A DNA stretch of 64,000 nucleotides from Crambe crambe (Eukaryota > Porifera > Demospongiae > Poecilosclerida > Crambeidae): positions 806,001 through 870,000 of the forward strand of contig OZ004590.1 of assembly GCA_963924555.1 (NCBI GenBank), in the 5' to 3' direction. Under the pieces are notes generated by a model, which was given only the letters and a program-made list of their open reading frames with translations, was not told the origin of the DNA and did no database searches. This document shows positions 1 to 10,838 of this stretch, one piece after another; positions within the stretch are counted from its first letter, which is position 1, and each line of letters starts with the position of its first letter. A program made the translations under genes and the position numbers.

Positions 1-2334
1 ATCACGGTAGAAGTACTGATGCACATGTGTGTGGCAGGATCTGGACTCCAGTGACCTTCTGCAGTGCAGTCAGTTCTGATGATGGTAGTTGGGCAAGTGA
101 AGTTGAAGGAAGAACCTTCAAATGTGCCAGCGAAGTTATCCACCACCACCACACCATCAGGTAACCCACACTCTCCTGCAATACAATGATGTTATAAGAT
201 GGCAATAGTACCTACATACATGTACCTCTGCACATGAATCCATCAATGTCTGGACTCCATACACCTCCAACACATGTGGCATTGTCCACACCAACCAACA
301 CTTGATTTACACTAATACATGAGAATGAGATGACAGTGCCCTCAGGGGCTGATGCCACACCCACCACATTAGGTACCAGTCTCACACGAGGACTGATGGA
401 AGGGAAGACACAGCGAGCTACAAAAAACATAGAAAGAAACTGAACAAAAACAAAAGTAAACAACAAAAATAAAACAACAAACAAACGAACAAAACAAAAA
501 ACATTGCATAGTGTTGTAGTTACAACTCTATTAGTCTCTCATAAATCACTTACTGTAGTTTAGTGAGGTGGATGCAGTGTAGTTGCCACCACAACGGTTG
601 ATGGCCCCTACAGTGATGTTGTACTGGGTGTTGAAGGGGACATTTGGGTATGGTTATGCTAGTCCTTGAAGCATTGTTATATGGAATAGGTGGACTGAAG
701 GCAATGACATAGTTGACACCATCCTGAGGTGTCCAGGATACATTGATAGCTGTGACACTAGTCCTCCCAAACTCCGGATCTGAAGTGTCAGGAAGTGTCA
801 GACTAAATGAAGTAGGAATATCTGCAGAGAGTAATGATCGTAACATCTATACCATCAGTAATAAACCTATAATTACATAAGAAGTATTTACAGTGTTAAG
901 CTTAAAGCCTATAGTCATTATTTTAAGCATGTGGTATGACAAGGAATGGATAATGAATTTGTATTCACTGAGGATGACAACTGAAACAAATAGCAAAAAA
1001 ATACAAATTCAAATATGTACACTGTCTGAAGTGATTAAGGGGAAAACTACAGAACCACAACCGGCAACCTAATGCTTTGGGCATGTATTTATTTTCTCCT
1101 GTTCTGCACCAATCTGACTAGGCAGTAGATTACACCTTTTATTCATATTCACTGCAAGCTATCTCATGGTTGTGTTTCATTGCATGCTCTGCTACTGCCA
1201 AGTTTGCACCAGCTGTCCCCTGAAGTTGATCCTGTGGCTCATTGTTCTACCTGTTTGGTGTCATTGCATGTGCTGCAAGATATTTGGTACACTGCTCCTG
1301 TCTGCTCGACCAAATGTAGTTATTGTCTTTATAAGCCAAGTATGTAGCATTGAGACAATATTTTAGCAACTTACTGACCGTCAGTGTTGTGTGCTCCTCC
1401 AAAGAATCATCTGCTGAGAGTCTATTTTTATGGCTCTATTAACTGGTGAAAGGTAAAGTCCCCAGGGAAAATAACGTGCTTTTATATTATCTCTACTCTT
1501 TATCTAGTAGGCAAGTTAAATATCAAGGAACAAACACACACACAAACAAGCATACAAACAAACATACAAATAAACAGCTGAATTTGTTCCAATGTGCCTA
1601 GCAACACAGGACTTTATTCCTAGGATAGTATGCTTTCAATATACAAATAGAATCCATATTTTAAAATAATACAAGTGCACAACTACACATTTTCAAGAGC
1701 CTTGAGTTGAAAGCAAATGCTTTGTGTTGGGTACTTGACACAATTACTGAAATACCTACCCACAGTTCATATTTTACTGTGTACTGAGCATGCTCACAAA
1801 CACTTAGAAATGGCTGGAGTCTTGACTGAAATTCTGACTGTCTCTTCATGGGATTCATCTTAGAAGTATCAAGCATAGAACAAACCATTACGCTCGTTGT
1901 GGAATAAGGTGAGATATTTCATACTTCTAATGTGCTCTAGACTATCTTCTTGTCAAAATCCAAGTTGCCTAATCTACTTGGGACAGTATTATCAACATTA
2001 CGTCTAAAAGTAATATTTGCAGTCCCACTCCTTCCTCCTCCTCCTCCTTCACACTGCACTACAGTTCCATCAAGACTCCTAGTAGCTGTTGTAGTGAGAG
2101 TGGACACTAGTTCCATAGGAGAAGTAGTATAGGAAGTTGATGCAGATGAGAATACTCCATCTGGTGTGATCAATGGCCTCATCCCGACTAATGCAGTGGA
2201 TGCAGCTAGAGGGTCATAATTCCTGGTAGGAGTGGTCATCCTCCACACCAATACTCCTTCATTAACAATGCAAGTGAACACTACTAGTTCTCCATCACAA
2301 GCAGCAACAGAGGAAGGAGATAAGGTCAATGCAT
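1..2334 (-). pseudogene. Receptor copy A (Ig-FN3-CCP-CCP), frameshifted, cut by window edge
   Basis: Minus-strand exons: Ig 2334-2002, FN3 821-554, CCP1 417-226, CCP2 175-1 (continues off the window). All borders are AG/GT and phase 1; the Ig donor reads C|GTAATG. The Ig exon is open (111 codons): first Cys in VVFTC, Trp in VLVWRMTT, second Cys in VVQCEGG followed by five Gly. CCP1 is open with its four Cys and the GGVW Trp. CCP2 is open but lacks three residues (VFA) found after GECGLP elsewhere. The FN3 exon has one extra T in the tract near 645, which shifts the frame after SITIP and removes the rest of the domain, so this copy cannot make the normal receptor. Its FN3-CCP1 intron (136 bp) is unlike the ~55 bp intron of most copies. 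The Ig-FN3 intron carries Penelope-like debris. The partner on the other side of the head-to-head spacer is copy B. Confidence 0.8.
1081..1300 (-). mobile_element. Penelope-like element remnant (GIY-YIG end)
   Basis: Read on the minus strand this matches the better preserved element at 33240-33540, where the frame reads CNDTYIGQTGRTMSHR, the core of a GIY-YIG endonuclease as carried at the C-terminus of Penelope-like retroelements. Here it lies in the Ig-FN3 intron of copy A but in the opposite orientation to the elements in copies D and F. It is a short decayed piece with no long open frame. The rest of 850-1660 holds only further fragments of the same element. Confidence 0.55.
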
Positions 2335-4009
2335 CTAACGTGAACAAAAAAGATGTGATTACTGAATCAGGAAATGGTGAGTGAGGGAAACCCTCTCTGA
2401 TCATAATATTCTTCACAAGAAAAGGAAATACAATCATAATAAACACACAATAACCTATTCACTATGCATATCTGTCACTGAAAACTCTTATTATCATGCA
2501 CATGATGATGCTGATGATAAAATAGTGGAACCTCCAATAAAGGACACTACAAAAGAGGAAAAATCCCCCAATCTAAAAAGTACCTTTATACACTCTATAC
2601 AAAGAGGACAATCTCTACAAAAGGTTGGGTCTCAAGTGTGTCCATTATCCAGAGGTGGTTCTACTGTACACTAAAAACATTGCCTAAGGGCAGCAGGTGC
2701 TCTACATTTTAAAAGGAATGACACCACATATTAAAGACACTATGCAACATAAGGCCTTACACGAGATAACATAACAATGTCCCCAGAGTCTAAGTCTGAG
2801 ATATGGGTAGCACTAGCAAAGAGATGGTAAGGATGACATGAGATATTTTTTTTTGTATGTGTTTTGTTTGTTTGTTTGTTTATTTGTCTATGCAGGTGCA
2901 GCAGACCCGATAACTGTAGACTTTAATTAGACCACTAACATGAACTGAACTTCATTATGTTTAACTGCAAAAACAATCTTCTTAGGTAGATTAGATCCTA
3001 GGAGATAACTGGCTAAGGGAATACTCATTGCTCACTCTGCTATGTGCTCATAAATCATCTGCTGTCTGATTGAACTTTGACCCTGCCATCCAAATGATAT
3101 AAAAATAGCCTTGTCCCCAGGCCCTCTTTTTTTAATTATGATTGTGAAGGGGCTGGTATAGAAACCATAGAGTGGGTGTGTCCAGGAAATGTATTCCCAT
3201 CACATGACGAATCAGTGTTGCTACACTTTGCTAGCCTAGCAGCAGATAGTATTGGAGCTGCTCATTGTTAGCTAGTAAACTATCAAGTAGTCTAGATTTT
3301 GTTCATCATTTAGGCTTAGCTGGATCATAGATAGATCAGCCTCAGAATTCTTTACAAGTATTAGTAAGTCCTTGGTTATAGCCATAGCGAATTGGTCATT
3401 TTGTTATATTGGGCAGGGTCATAATGCTCTCGTGCACTACTATGCCCTCCACAATCATAACTAAAAAGACTGCCTGGGCTAATATATAAGTGCAACTTTT
3501 AACTGCACATGTTCATATACAAAAAAATCATGTATAAAATGGACAATGATACAATTTTTCCTCCACTAACATGCATGATTAGTATGTGGGTTCACTTCAT
3601 TAACCCAATTACTTACTACACACATGCTAGTTTCCTTCCTCATAAATATCATTAATGCAAAACACATGTAGACGACATTTTACCCGATATTCAGGCTAGT
3701 CTGACGTCACAGCGACATTGTAGAAACCCAAGGGTCTGGTGATCCAGGACTTCCTTGAATTGTTAAGATATATTTGCTAGGATAGTGGAGAAGACCTACA
3801 CACTGCAACCTAGCCACCTCTTCTCCACCCCTCCTACTGGACATAACCACTGACTCACTGTCTATATGAACATACTGTTACATATTGTGTGTGCTCATCA
3901 AGACATGATAGTCTTGTATGGACTAACAATCAGCACATAAGACTTTGGGTGGGGCATATCTGCTTTTTTTCATACAACTTTAATATCTAGAAACTATAGC
4001 ACCTTCATA

Positions 4010-4080
4010 TACTTGCTACTGATTGATATCCATGGTATTAGTAGACAAATGGTATAAAGTCTGCTTTTCTCTGCCATTAT
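4010..4080. promoter_or_regulatory. Spacer block conserved upstream of every minus-strand receptor
   Basis: The core GATATCCATGGTATTAGTAG, followed by ACAAATGGTATAAAGTCTG, recurs near 12005, 12970 (diverged), 26735, 36655, 47965 and 58830. In five cases it lies about 1.1-1.8 kb upstream of a minus-strand Ig exon (A, D, F, H, J); the copies at 12005 and 12970 have no receptor beside them. The conservation may only reflect duplication of the whole spacer, so a regulatory role is a guess. Confidence 0.3.
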
Positions 4081-4238
4081 GACTCTTCACCCACCAGAGC
4101 AGCTTAGATGCATGCACTTTGACCTTTGATGCAGAATAATTTATTCAGACTGCTTGAGGTCAGTGATGTTGCAAAAAAACAGTGATCTTATCTGTTTAGC
4201 TACTAATCGGCTGCATCTCAACTTGCAGTAAGTCTGTA

Positions 4239-4263
4239 ACTGTATGCTAAATTAGCATACAGT
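4239..4263. repeat. Perfect 12-bp-arm palindrome
   Basis: ACTGTATGCTAA and its reverse complement flank a single A. The same palindrome is kept in the duplicate spacer near 48180-48205. It could be a binding site or cruciform-prone sequence; nothing else identifies it. Confidence 0.5.
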
Positions 4264-4869
4264 AATAGCTGCTGTCAGTCAATATTGTTTGCTGCATGAT
4301 TTAACTATTAGCTAGCTATAAGCTAACCTCAGCAATTCACATTATTGTGGAGATTGAAATTGGTACTTCATGCATGGGAAAGAGCTAGCAAGTCTTGCCA
4401 CTTGCAATTCTAGTGAGGGAGTATTAGCCCCCATTTACCATGCAACTTCTGTCAATTTAGAGATCTTGACTACTGCTCATGTGACTAATGCACTATAGCT
4501 AGTCACCTTATAATGCATGGTGGTGGACTATTTTTGTTTATCATTTATATCTAAAAAATAAACAATGCCATATTAGGAGACTTTGAAGTGTTTGCTTTCC
4601 TAGCTACAGATCCTTCTGCAATTGATATACGTACTATAGAGTGTGCTTTTGTATCTCACTTTGTAAGGTGTGTGGAACACATGGTCGTGAAAGTTTGATA
4701 CATATAGCTATCATTAAACTGAAGTTATGCAATTGAATAATTCCTAGAATAGCACTTCTTCTCCAGTGGACCATTTCCTGTAAGGAAGTTTTCACTTCAA
4801 ATAAATCCTCTCCCCTCCTTAGTGCTGGTCACATGACTTGTGACCAATCAGATCGTGCTTTAAATCTCA

Positions 4870-4925
4870 TAAAGCACACTTTTATGTGCACTACATGTTT
4901 AGGTGCACTACATGTTTAGTGCATA
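4870..4925. repeat. Tandem 17-mer (GTGCACTACATGTTTAG) x2
   Basis: Two adjacent copies of GTGCACTACATGTTTAG followed by a partial third. The same pair occurs near 48826-48862 in the duplicate spacer. No function evident. Confidence 0.6.
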
Positions 4926-6278
4926 CTCAAGGAACTGTGCTGAAGGTACATAGGAGCCTAGTGGAAGATCCATGACCTGCCAACCTCAGTGCCTAGTGCT
5001 TACAGTAAGCAGGTATCTTATAGCAAGTTTCCTCACTTTTGCCACTGCTAGGGCTACAGCCTTTAGACCAAGCACTCTGTGCTCAAATTAAGAAATCACC
5101 CAGGTTCATGTACACTGTGACTCAGTAGAACAAAAGGTTTGTATCAACTGTGGTTTTAAGACCTCTGGCTTTGCAAGGCAAAAGTGAGGAAACTTGCTGT
5201 AATGTCTTCTTTTATAGACTAGCATTTTACTTGTGGGTTTCAAACAGGAAAACCTCAGGAATTTACCTCATTTATTTTTTTAAAATTAGATCAATAATTG
5301 CATTCTTACTGAACCTAAAGTGTGTCAGAGCTTGCTAGATACTAGGGCTCTGTAAGGACCAACTGGAATTTGATTGGATCCAAGTCATGTGATCAGCACT
5401 AAAATGTTTACTCTGATCTAGCTCCATGTGTTTTAATGCATGGTGCACTATAATGCTCATGCAGGCACATTAAAACACTTAGAGCTAGATAAGAGTGAAC
5501 TAAATATTACTTAGACAACTGTCTTGAAAGATGCCTACTGGTACATGTGTGTGTGCATAATAGAGGATGCTACAGATCACATGCTCATGAAGTAAAAGTA
5601 AAAGATGTGGCCATTGCTATTTTGTGTAAAAAAAGCAGTGTGCAACTCAGGCAGACCTGTGAACTATGCCACAGTCCATAGGCAAAGGAAAGTAGGGGGA
5701 TAAAATTATGAAATTGTGTGGGGGTTCATGACTTGGTGTTTCATTGGCTGTAGAACTGGGGCAACAACTCACTCACTGCATTTACTCACTGAATTATTTT
5801 AAAGTGAGGGGCTTGCTTCCTTGCTATCAAACTTCATAGTAGGAAGTTGTAATGCTTACCAGTGAAAGTCCGCTACCTTCACTTGCTGCATAAAGAGGGA
5901 TTATTGAGCTGAGCTCATAAATTTGCCTCCAGAATCGTGGTTGAATTATTGGGGGTGAGCTTGTGTGAACAGATTTTCTAATTAGCTATCATGCATTCTA
6001 AAGTCGTATTTTTTTTGTGTGATGACTATTGGATGATTGCATACTAGCAAGAAAGATTTATGGAGATAGGGTCAGATACCACAATCATAAATGTTGTAAC
6101 ATAAAATTATGGCTACTGTTTGTATTCTAAATTGCATGTATAACCATACTGTTTGAACACCTCAAAGTCATCAAGCTGGGAAATGTGGTAGGCCACTAAG
6201 AATTCCTGTTGAGTGAGGAGGAAGTTGTGGGAGTCTCCACCTCCACAATTCACTCTAACTATGATTCTGTTATCACAG

Positions 6279-9200
6279 ATGCATGACCCTGTCTCCTTCT
6301 TCTGTCGTTGCTTGTGATGGAGAACAAGTAGTGTTTACTTGCAATGCCTAACCAAACCTTTGTGCAATGGACTGTTTCCACTCCCACATTCAACTACTCA
6401 CTGAGAGAAATAGACAATAATGATATGGAGCTGAGGACAGATGATGGTGTGTCACTCATATCAGGAGTTGCAAGGAGGAAACTTCAGTGCTGACACTTGT
6501 AGGTGGAACTAGTAATTAGTGTGGACAAGTGAGTCGGATCCTCTGAATGTAATTACTTGATACTATATAGTGCACCATACAGTGGGGTAGTATTGAAAAA
6601 TTAATACACTATGGTTCATATTTCAAGTTTTTAAAAATATTATACGATCAATTTTACTTTTAGTCAATTCAACAGGTGAAATCTTACAAAATAAACTAAA
6701 TATTGGCAAAAAAACCTATTTCGGGCTCCAGTTTAGCTACTTCAAGGGATATTATTCCAGCAGAATTCAGACCTTTCGATCATCTGGCTACAGCATCCCA
6801 GAGTTTCAGCTCCTGATTCACTACAGTTCATTCAGACTGGCTGCATGTTAGAAAACAGCTCCTAAATCAGTTTGGCTCAAATGTATTACACCTATGGGGG
6901 ATACTTGTGGAGGAAAAGTAGAAGAAGAAAATGTTTCCCATAGGCATAATAGATCAAGCGAAAAAATCATCACAGCATTAATATGCAGGCACTCAGTTTC
7001 CTTCATAATAGATATGTATGCTTGCAGCATATTAGTAGGTGAGTGAAGCTTTTTTACCAAGGCCTGGTGTTTCATGAATGGAGATGCTACTGTAATGAAT
7101 GCAAAAAATTTCTTCGAAATAAAAATGTGAAGTAGGGATGCTATTATAACTGCAGCTTCATTATGAAAACCAAGTACTGCAGCATCGAAGCAGTATGGCC
7201 CAAAAATCTAGCTGGAATATGTATTATAACTGCATGCAAGAGAGTGAACTTAGTGAAGTGACCCTTACCCATCATCAAGTACGAGATACTATTCCTACTT
7301 CACTCCCTTGGCCCTTGATCATGGGAGTGAAGTAGGAATAGTATCTCGTACTTGATGATGGGTAAGGGTCACTTCACTAAGTTCACTCTCTTGCATGCAG
7401 TTATAATACATATTCCAGCTAGATTTTTGGGCCATACTGCTTCGATGCTGCAGTACTTGGTTTTCATAATGAAGCTGCAGTTATAATAGCATCCCTACTT
7501 CACATTTTTATTTCGAAGAAATTTTTTGCATTCACTTGTTTGCATTCTTTTTCTTTGTGATTATGAAAATTGATAGACACTAAAGGCTTCCTTGATTGAA
7601 CTAAATTTATTTAATGATCAGTATTTCATTCTGTTCAGGGAGGAGAGTTTGAAGGATGATCATCTGCAGTGTAATGGAGTACTGAAAGGAGTGAACATTT
7701 TAAAAAGTGAACAGCATTAGCTAATTGTTACATATGTGATCACTGAAATAATTATTGAGATGGTACGTATGTCTTGCTTGAGGGAGGAGTATGGGGAGTT
7801 TATGCATTTGGTGTAGTGATCATAATAGTGGATGCCATCAAAAGGCCACATCCTGTGCAGGTGTTATATGAGGAGAACTGCTATTAATTGCCCCACCCCT
7901 TTTATGAGGTAATATCGCGAAGATTTTTTTCATACGAGGCTGCAGCACATTATAGATAGCCCAGCTAGATTTTAGGCTATCCCTACTTAACCTTTTTTCC
8001 ATGCAAATTTCTTTTGATTGCAGTAATAATTAGCTAATAATATAACTATGTGTGTGTGTGTCATCCTCTGCAGATATTCCTACATCATTTAGTCTGACAC
8101 TTCCTGACACTTCAGAGCTGGAGCTTGGGAGGACTAGTATCACAGCCATTAATGTATCCTGGACACCACAGGATGGTGTCGACTATGTCATTGCCATCAG
8201 TCCACATATTCCATATAACAATGCTTCAAGGACTAGCATAACCATACCCAATGTCCCCTTCAACACCCAGTACAACATCACTGTAGGGGCCATCAACCGT
8301 TGTGGCAACTACACTGCATCCACCTCACTAAACTACAGTAAGTCATTGTAGCAAATGTTGGCTGAATGAGTAGTCATTAACTTTCATGTAGCTCGCTGTG
8401 TCTTCCCTTCCATCTGGGACCCTTGTGTGAGACTGGTACCTAATGTGGCGGGAGTGGCATCAGCTCCTGAGGGCACTGTCATCTCGTTCTCATGTTATGA
8501 CTCAAACCAAGCACTGGTTGGTGAGGTGTATGAATACCAGATGTCAATGGAGCCATGTGCAGAAGTATGTATACTTTTATTGATCCTTATAATACCACTA
8601 AGAAAATACATTGTGGGGTGAGCATATAGCTAGTGATTCATAGTACATGCTTAACTTACCCTCATGGGGGAGTGTCTCTTCAGACTGCAGTAAAGATAGT
8701 CATAGCTACCATGTTTTTTTTCCTGTATTGCAGGAGAGTGTTGGTTACCTGTGTTTGTGCTGAGGGTGTGGTGGTGGTACATTTGAAGTTTCTTCCTTCA
8801 ACTTCACTTATACTGATGGTTTGAGTCCCACTACCATCATCAGAACTGACTGTACTGCAGAAGGTCACTGGAGTCCAGATCCTGCCACACACATGTGCAT
8901 CAATGCCAATGCTACCACAACTGCTGCTGATCTGACAACTAATGCTACTGATAGAGAAGGTATACATACTGAACTCTGTCTAGTGAAGGAGCACACAACC
9001 ATTTACATTGTTTTCTATACTAGTTACAGCACATGCTTCTGAACCAGTGAGCTCTACCACTGTGGTGGGTGTGGTCTGCAGCATTGTGTTCTTCATTGTT
9101 GGAGTGGTGGGTGGGTTTGCTGGTGGTGTTCTAATTGTGTATTGCTGTGGCAAGTGGCAGTTGGTTTACCAGAGGAATCACAACCTCCAACCCAGCCAGC

Positions 9201-9304
9201 CTCCACCTGCTCCACTTTATGAGGATGTCATTGTGACCACTGTTGTCAAAGATAAAGATGAGCTGGAACTAAAAGACAATGTAGCATATGGACATCTCAG
9301 GTAG
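6279..9304 (+). pseudogene. Receptor copy B, multiply broken
   Basis: Exon remnants: Ig 6279-6502, FN3 8074-8337, CCP1 8392-8564, CCP2 8734-8959, stalk-TM-tail 9024-9304. The Ig remnant (type III, like copy G) has a one-base deletion at its start, a one-base insertion creating TAA after the first Cys, and has lost about 110 bp of its middle. FN3 is open. CCP1 has lost about 22 bp including the third Cys, giving a frameshift. CCP2 has a 2-bp insertion and a 16-bp deletion, then an in-frame TGA. The last exon is fully open: Gly-rich membrane helix, PPPAPLYEDV and terminal VAYGHLR. The same CCP lesions occur in copy I. The Ig-FN3 intron holds the foldback element 7096-7534. Confidence 0.85.
7096..7534. 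mobile_element. Foldback MITE with ~212-bp near-perfect arms
   Basis: Positions 7096-7307 are the reverse complement of 7323-7534 with essentially no mismatches by eye, around a 15-bp loop. The centre (CTATTCCTACTTCACTCCC) is shared with the smaller foldbacks at 24119-24300 and 34204-34348, so they form one family. The duplicate block at 52140 lacks it, showing that it inserted after, or was lost since, the duplication. It has no coding capacity. Confidence 0.9.
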
Positions 9305-10452
9305 CTGCCAAGCAACATAACTTCCTTGTGTGTTTTTCCTCATGTAAAGAATCTGATGTGATGCAGCTAGTGAAAATTTAATTACTATAGTGGAAGATCA
9401 CTTTAATTATTTAACTCTTCATTATAATTCTCATCATAGCGGTTATATGGTTTTGGTAGCTAAGCAGATATGAAGTGTCAAACTAAAATGATTGCAGAGG
9501 AGGATTGCTATCATGTTTATTTTAAAGCATATAGCAACTACCTCTATAGCTAGGTCTCGACGCCATAGGCAGATTTTTCCATCACAGAAGCATAATTGAC
9601 TTTCCTCTATGAGATACTGGAATAATGCATGCAGCCATCTCTCTAATGCAAACACTCTCTATGGTGTTAGAAGTGGCTGCATGATCACACAGATTCCACC
9701 CATCACCATCACCAATATGGAATGAAAGGGCTAAATTATAAGTTTCCCACTCTTAATGAATCTCAAATACTTCCCCATGGCCAGTCTCATGAGTTTTGAT
9801 TAGCCAAGCAGTCTGTGCTTCCTCATATTTCAATACTTCAATGATTTCCTACAATGCTGTCAACTATTCTATTCAACTATGAAAGTGAATCCTAAAGATG
9901 TCAATATTTAAGCAGTGGTAGGGAAACAGGTGATTCAAACAATATGTGCACTGCTGTTGTTGGGGCAACACAGTCAATAGCTCAATAGCTAGATGAAAAA
10001 AGGAAATGTATCAATCGCTGAAAGGGGCACAGTTTTGTCGCACTGTAGTAGCCTGATTCATGTAATATCTGGCTAACATAATATGCAGTGTTGTGGAGTT
10101 GGGCTGTTATCTCTTAGTAACATGCATGGCTTCATCCTTGTATAATATAGACAACTAACCAAACATGTTTTTCCTTTGCTTGAAGGATTGGGTAGCTATC
10201 TACAGTAGCTTGAATACTAGCTATTCTATGTATGTTACTGAAAGTCAAAGAATGACAGCTGGTTACAAGATGTGTAGCTGGTATTTTTAGCGAGTAGCTA
10301 CTAATTTTAGTGGTTTCAAAATCAAAGGATTTGGCAGGTAGCTACTAATTAACATGTAGTTCACTTTTTAATAGTAGACTTAGCTACATCTTGTATATTA
10401 AACCTTAATATATAGCAAAGTTACAGATCTATATGAGTCATGCATGTGGTGA
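9305..10452. other. Downstream spacer of copy B
   Basis: No gene recognised. It is colinear with 53583-55262, which carries an extra 566-bp insertion after the position matching 9747. The short open frame on the minus strand at 9443-9655 shows no recognisable domain. Confidence 0.5.
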
Positions 10453-10724
10453 AATTTAGCTGCATTCCTATCACTCCTAATTTCAATAACTACACCTTCA
10501 CTACTTTACTCCCCCTTCAGCAACAGTAACCCCTTACCTGCATCCATCACCAAACTCAAGAACCACAGCAATATTACAAAACTACTATTCCTACTTCATT
10601 CCTAGGCCTCATACGGTAAATGGGTGTGGTTATTGAAATTAGGAGGCCTAGGAGTGAAGTAGGAATAGTTGCTGTGGTTCTTGAGTTTTGTGATGGGGGG
10701 TTACTTGACCCACTTGTTGCTGAA

Positions 10725-10757
<33 letters not shown>

Positions 10758-10838
10758 GAAGTAGGGGTTTAAGTTGGGTGATATAGGTGTGGTTATTGAA
10801 ATTAGGAGGGCTAGGAGTGATAGGAATGCAGTTAAATA
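10453..10838. mobile_element. Composite foldback element
   Basis: The outer arms (GCATTCCTATCACTCCTAAT near 10462 and its inverse near 10811-10830) and the inner arms (CTATTCCTACTTCA near 10583 and its inverse near 10651) form nested inverted repeats. The core word is shared with the other foldbacks of the window. The right part contains a run of 32 G. Only the left arm is present in the duplicate block, at about 55260-55380. Confidence 0.7.
10725..10756 (+). repeat. Homopolymer run of 32 G
   Basis: An uninterrupted G tract lies inside the foldback element. Such a tract is prone to G-quadruplex formation and to length error; its true length may differ from what is written. Confidence 0.85.

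Larger units (their letters stand above)
2335..6278. other. Head-to-head spacer between copies A and B
   Basis: No coding region recognised. This is the spacer between the 5' ends of a minus and a plus receptor, so promoters and the missing leader exons of both should lie here. It contains a GTTT microsatellite around 2862-2885, a block conserved in all such spacers around 4010-4080, a 25-bp palindrome at 4239-4263 and a duplicated 17-mer near 4880-4920. It matches 46145-51344 closely, apart from one transposon insertion there. Confidence 0.6.
1670..10500. repeat. Segmental duplication SD1, left copy
   Basis: From the 3' part of the Ig-FN3 intron of copy A through copy B to the foldback at 10.45 kb, the sequence runs colinear and close to identical by eye with about 45,490-55,380. 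Differences are mostly insertions: the foldback element 7096-7534 is only here, while the elements 49604-50716 and 54004-54569 are only in the other copy. The lesions of receptor B are shared with receptor I, so the pseudogene was already broken when the block was copied. Confidence 0.8.

Noticed and set aside
2862..2885. GTTT runs as CRISPR-like repeats
   Set aside because: Simple microsatellites with no spacers; the DNA is eukaryotic.
8680..8967. Minus-strand frames across CCP2 exons (also 17727-18017, 44008-44262, 52987-53289)
   Set aside because: Antisense shadows of the receptor exons, without domain signatures of their own.
9245..9304. ITAM in the receptor tail
   Set aside because: The two Tyr motifs are about 20 residues apart, outside the 6-12 spacing of an ITAM; only the terminal VAYGHL fits an ITIM.
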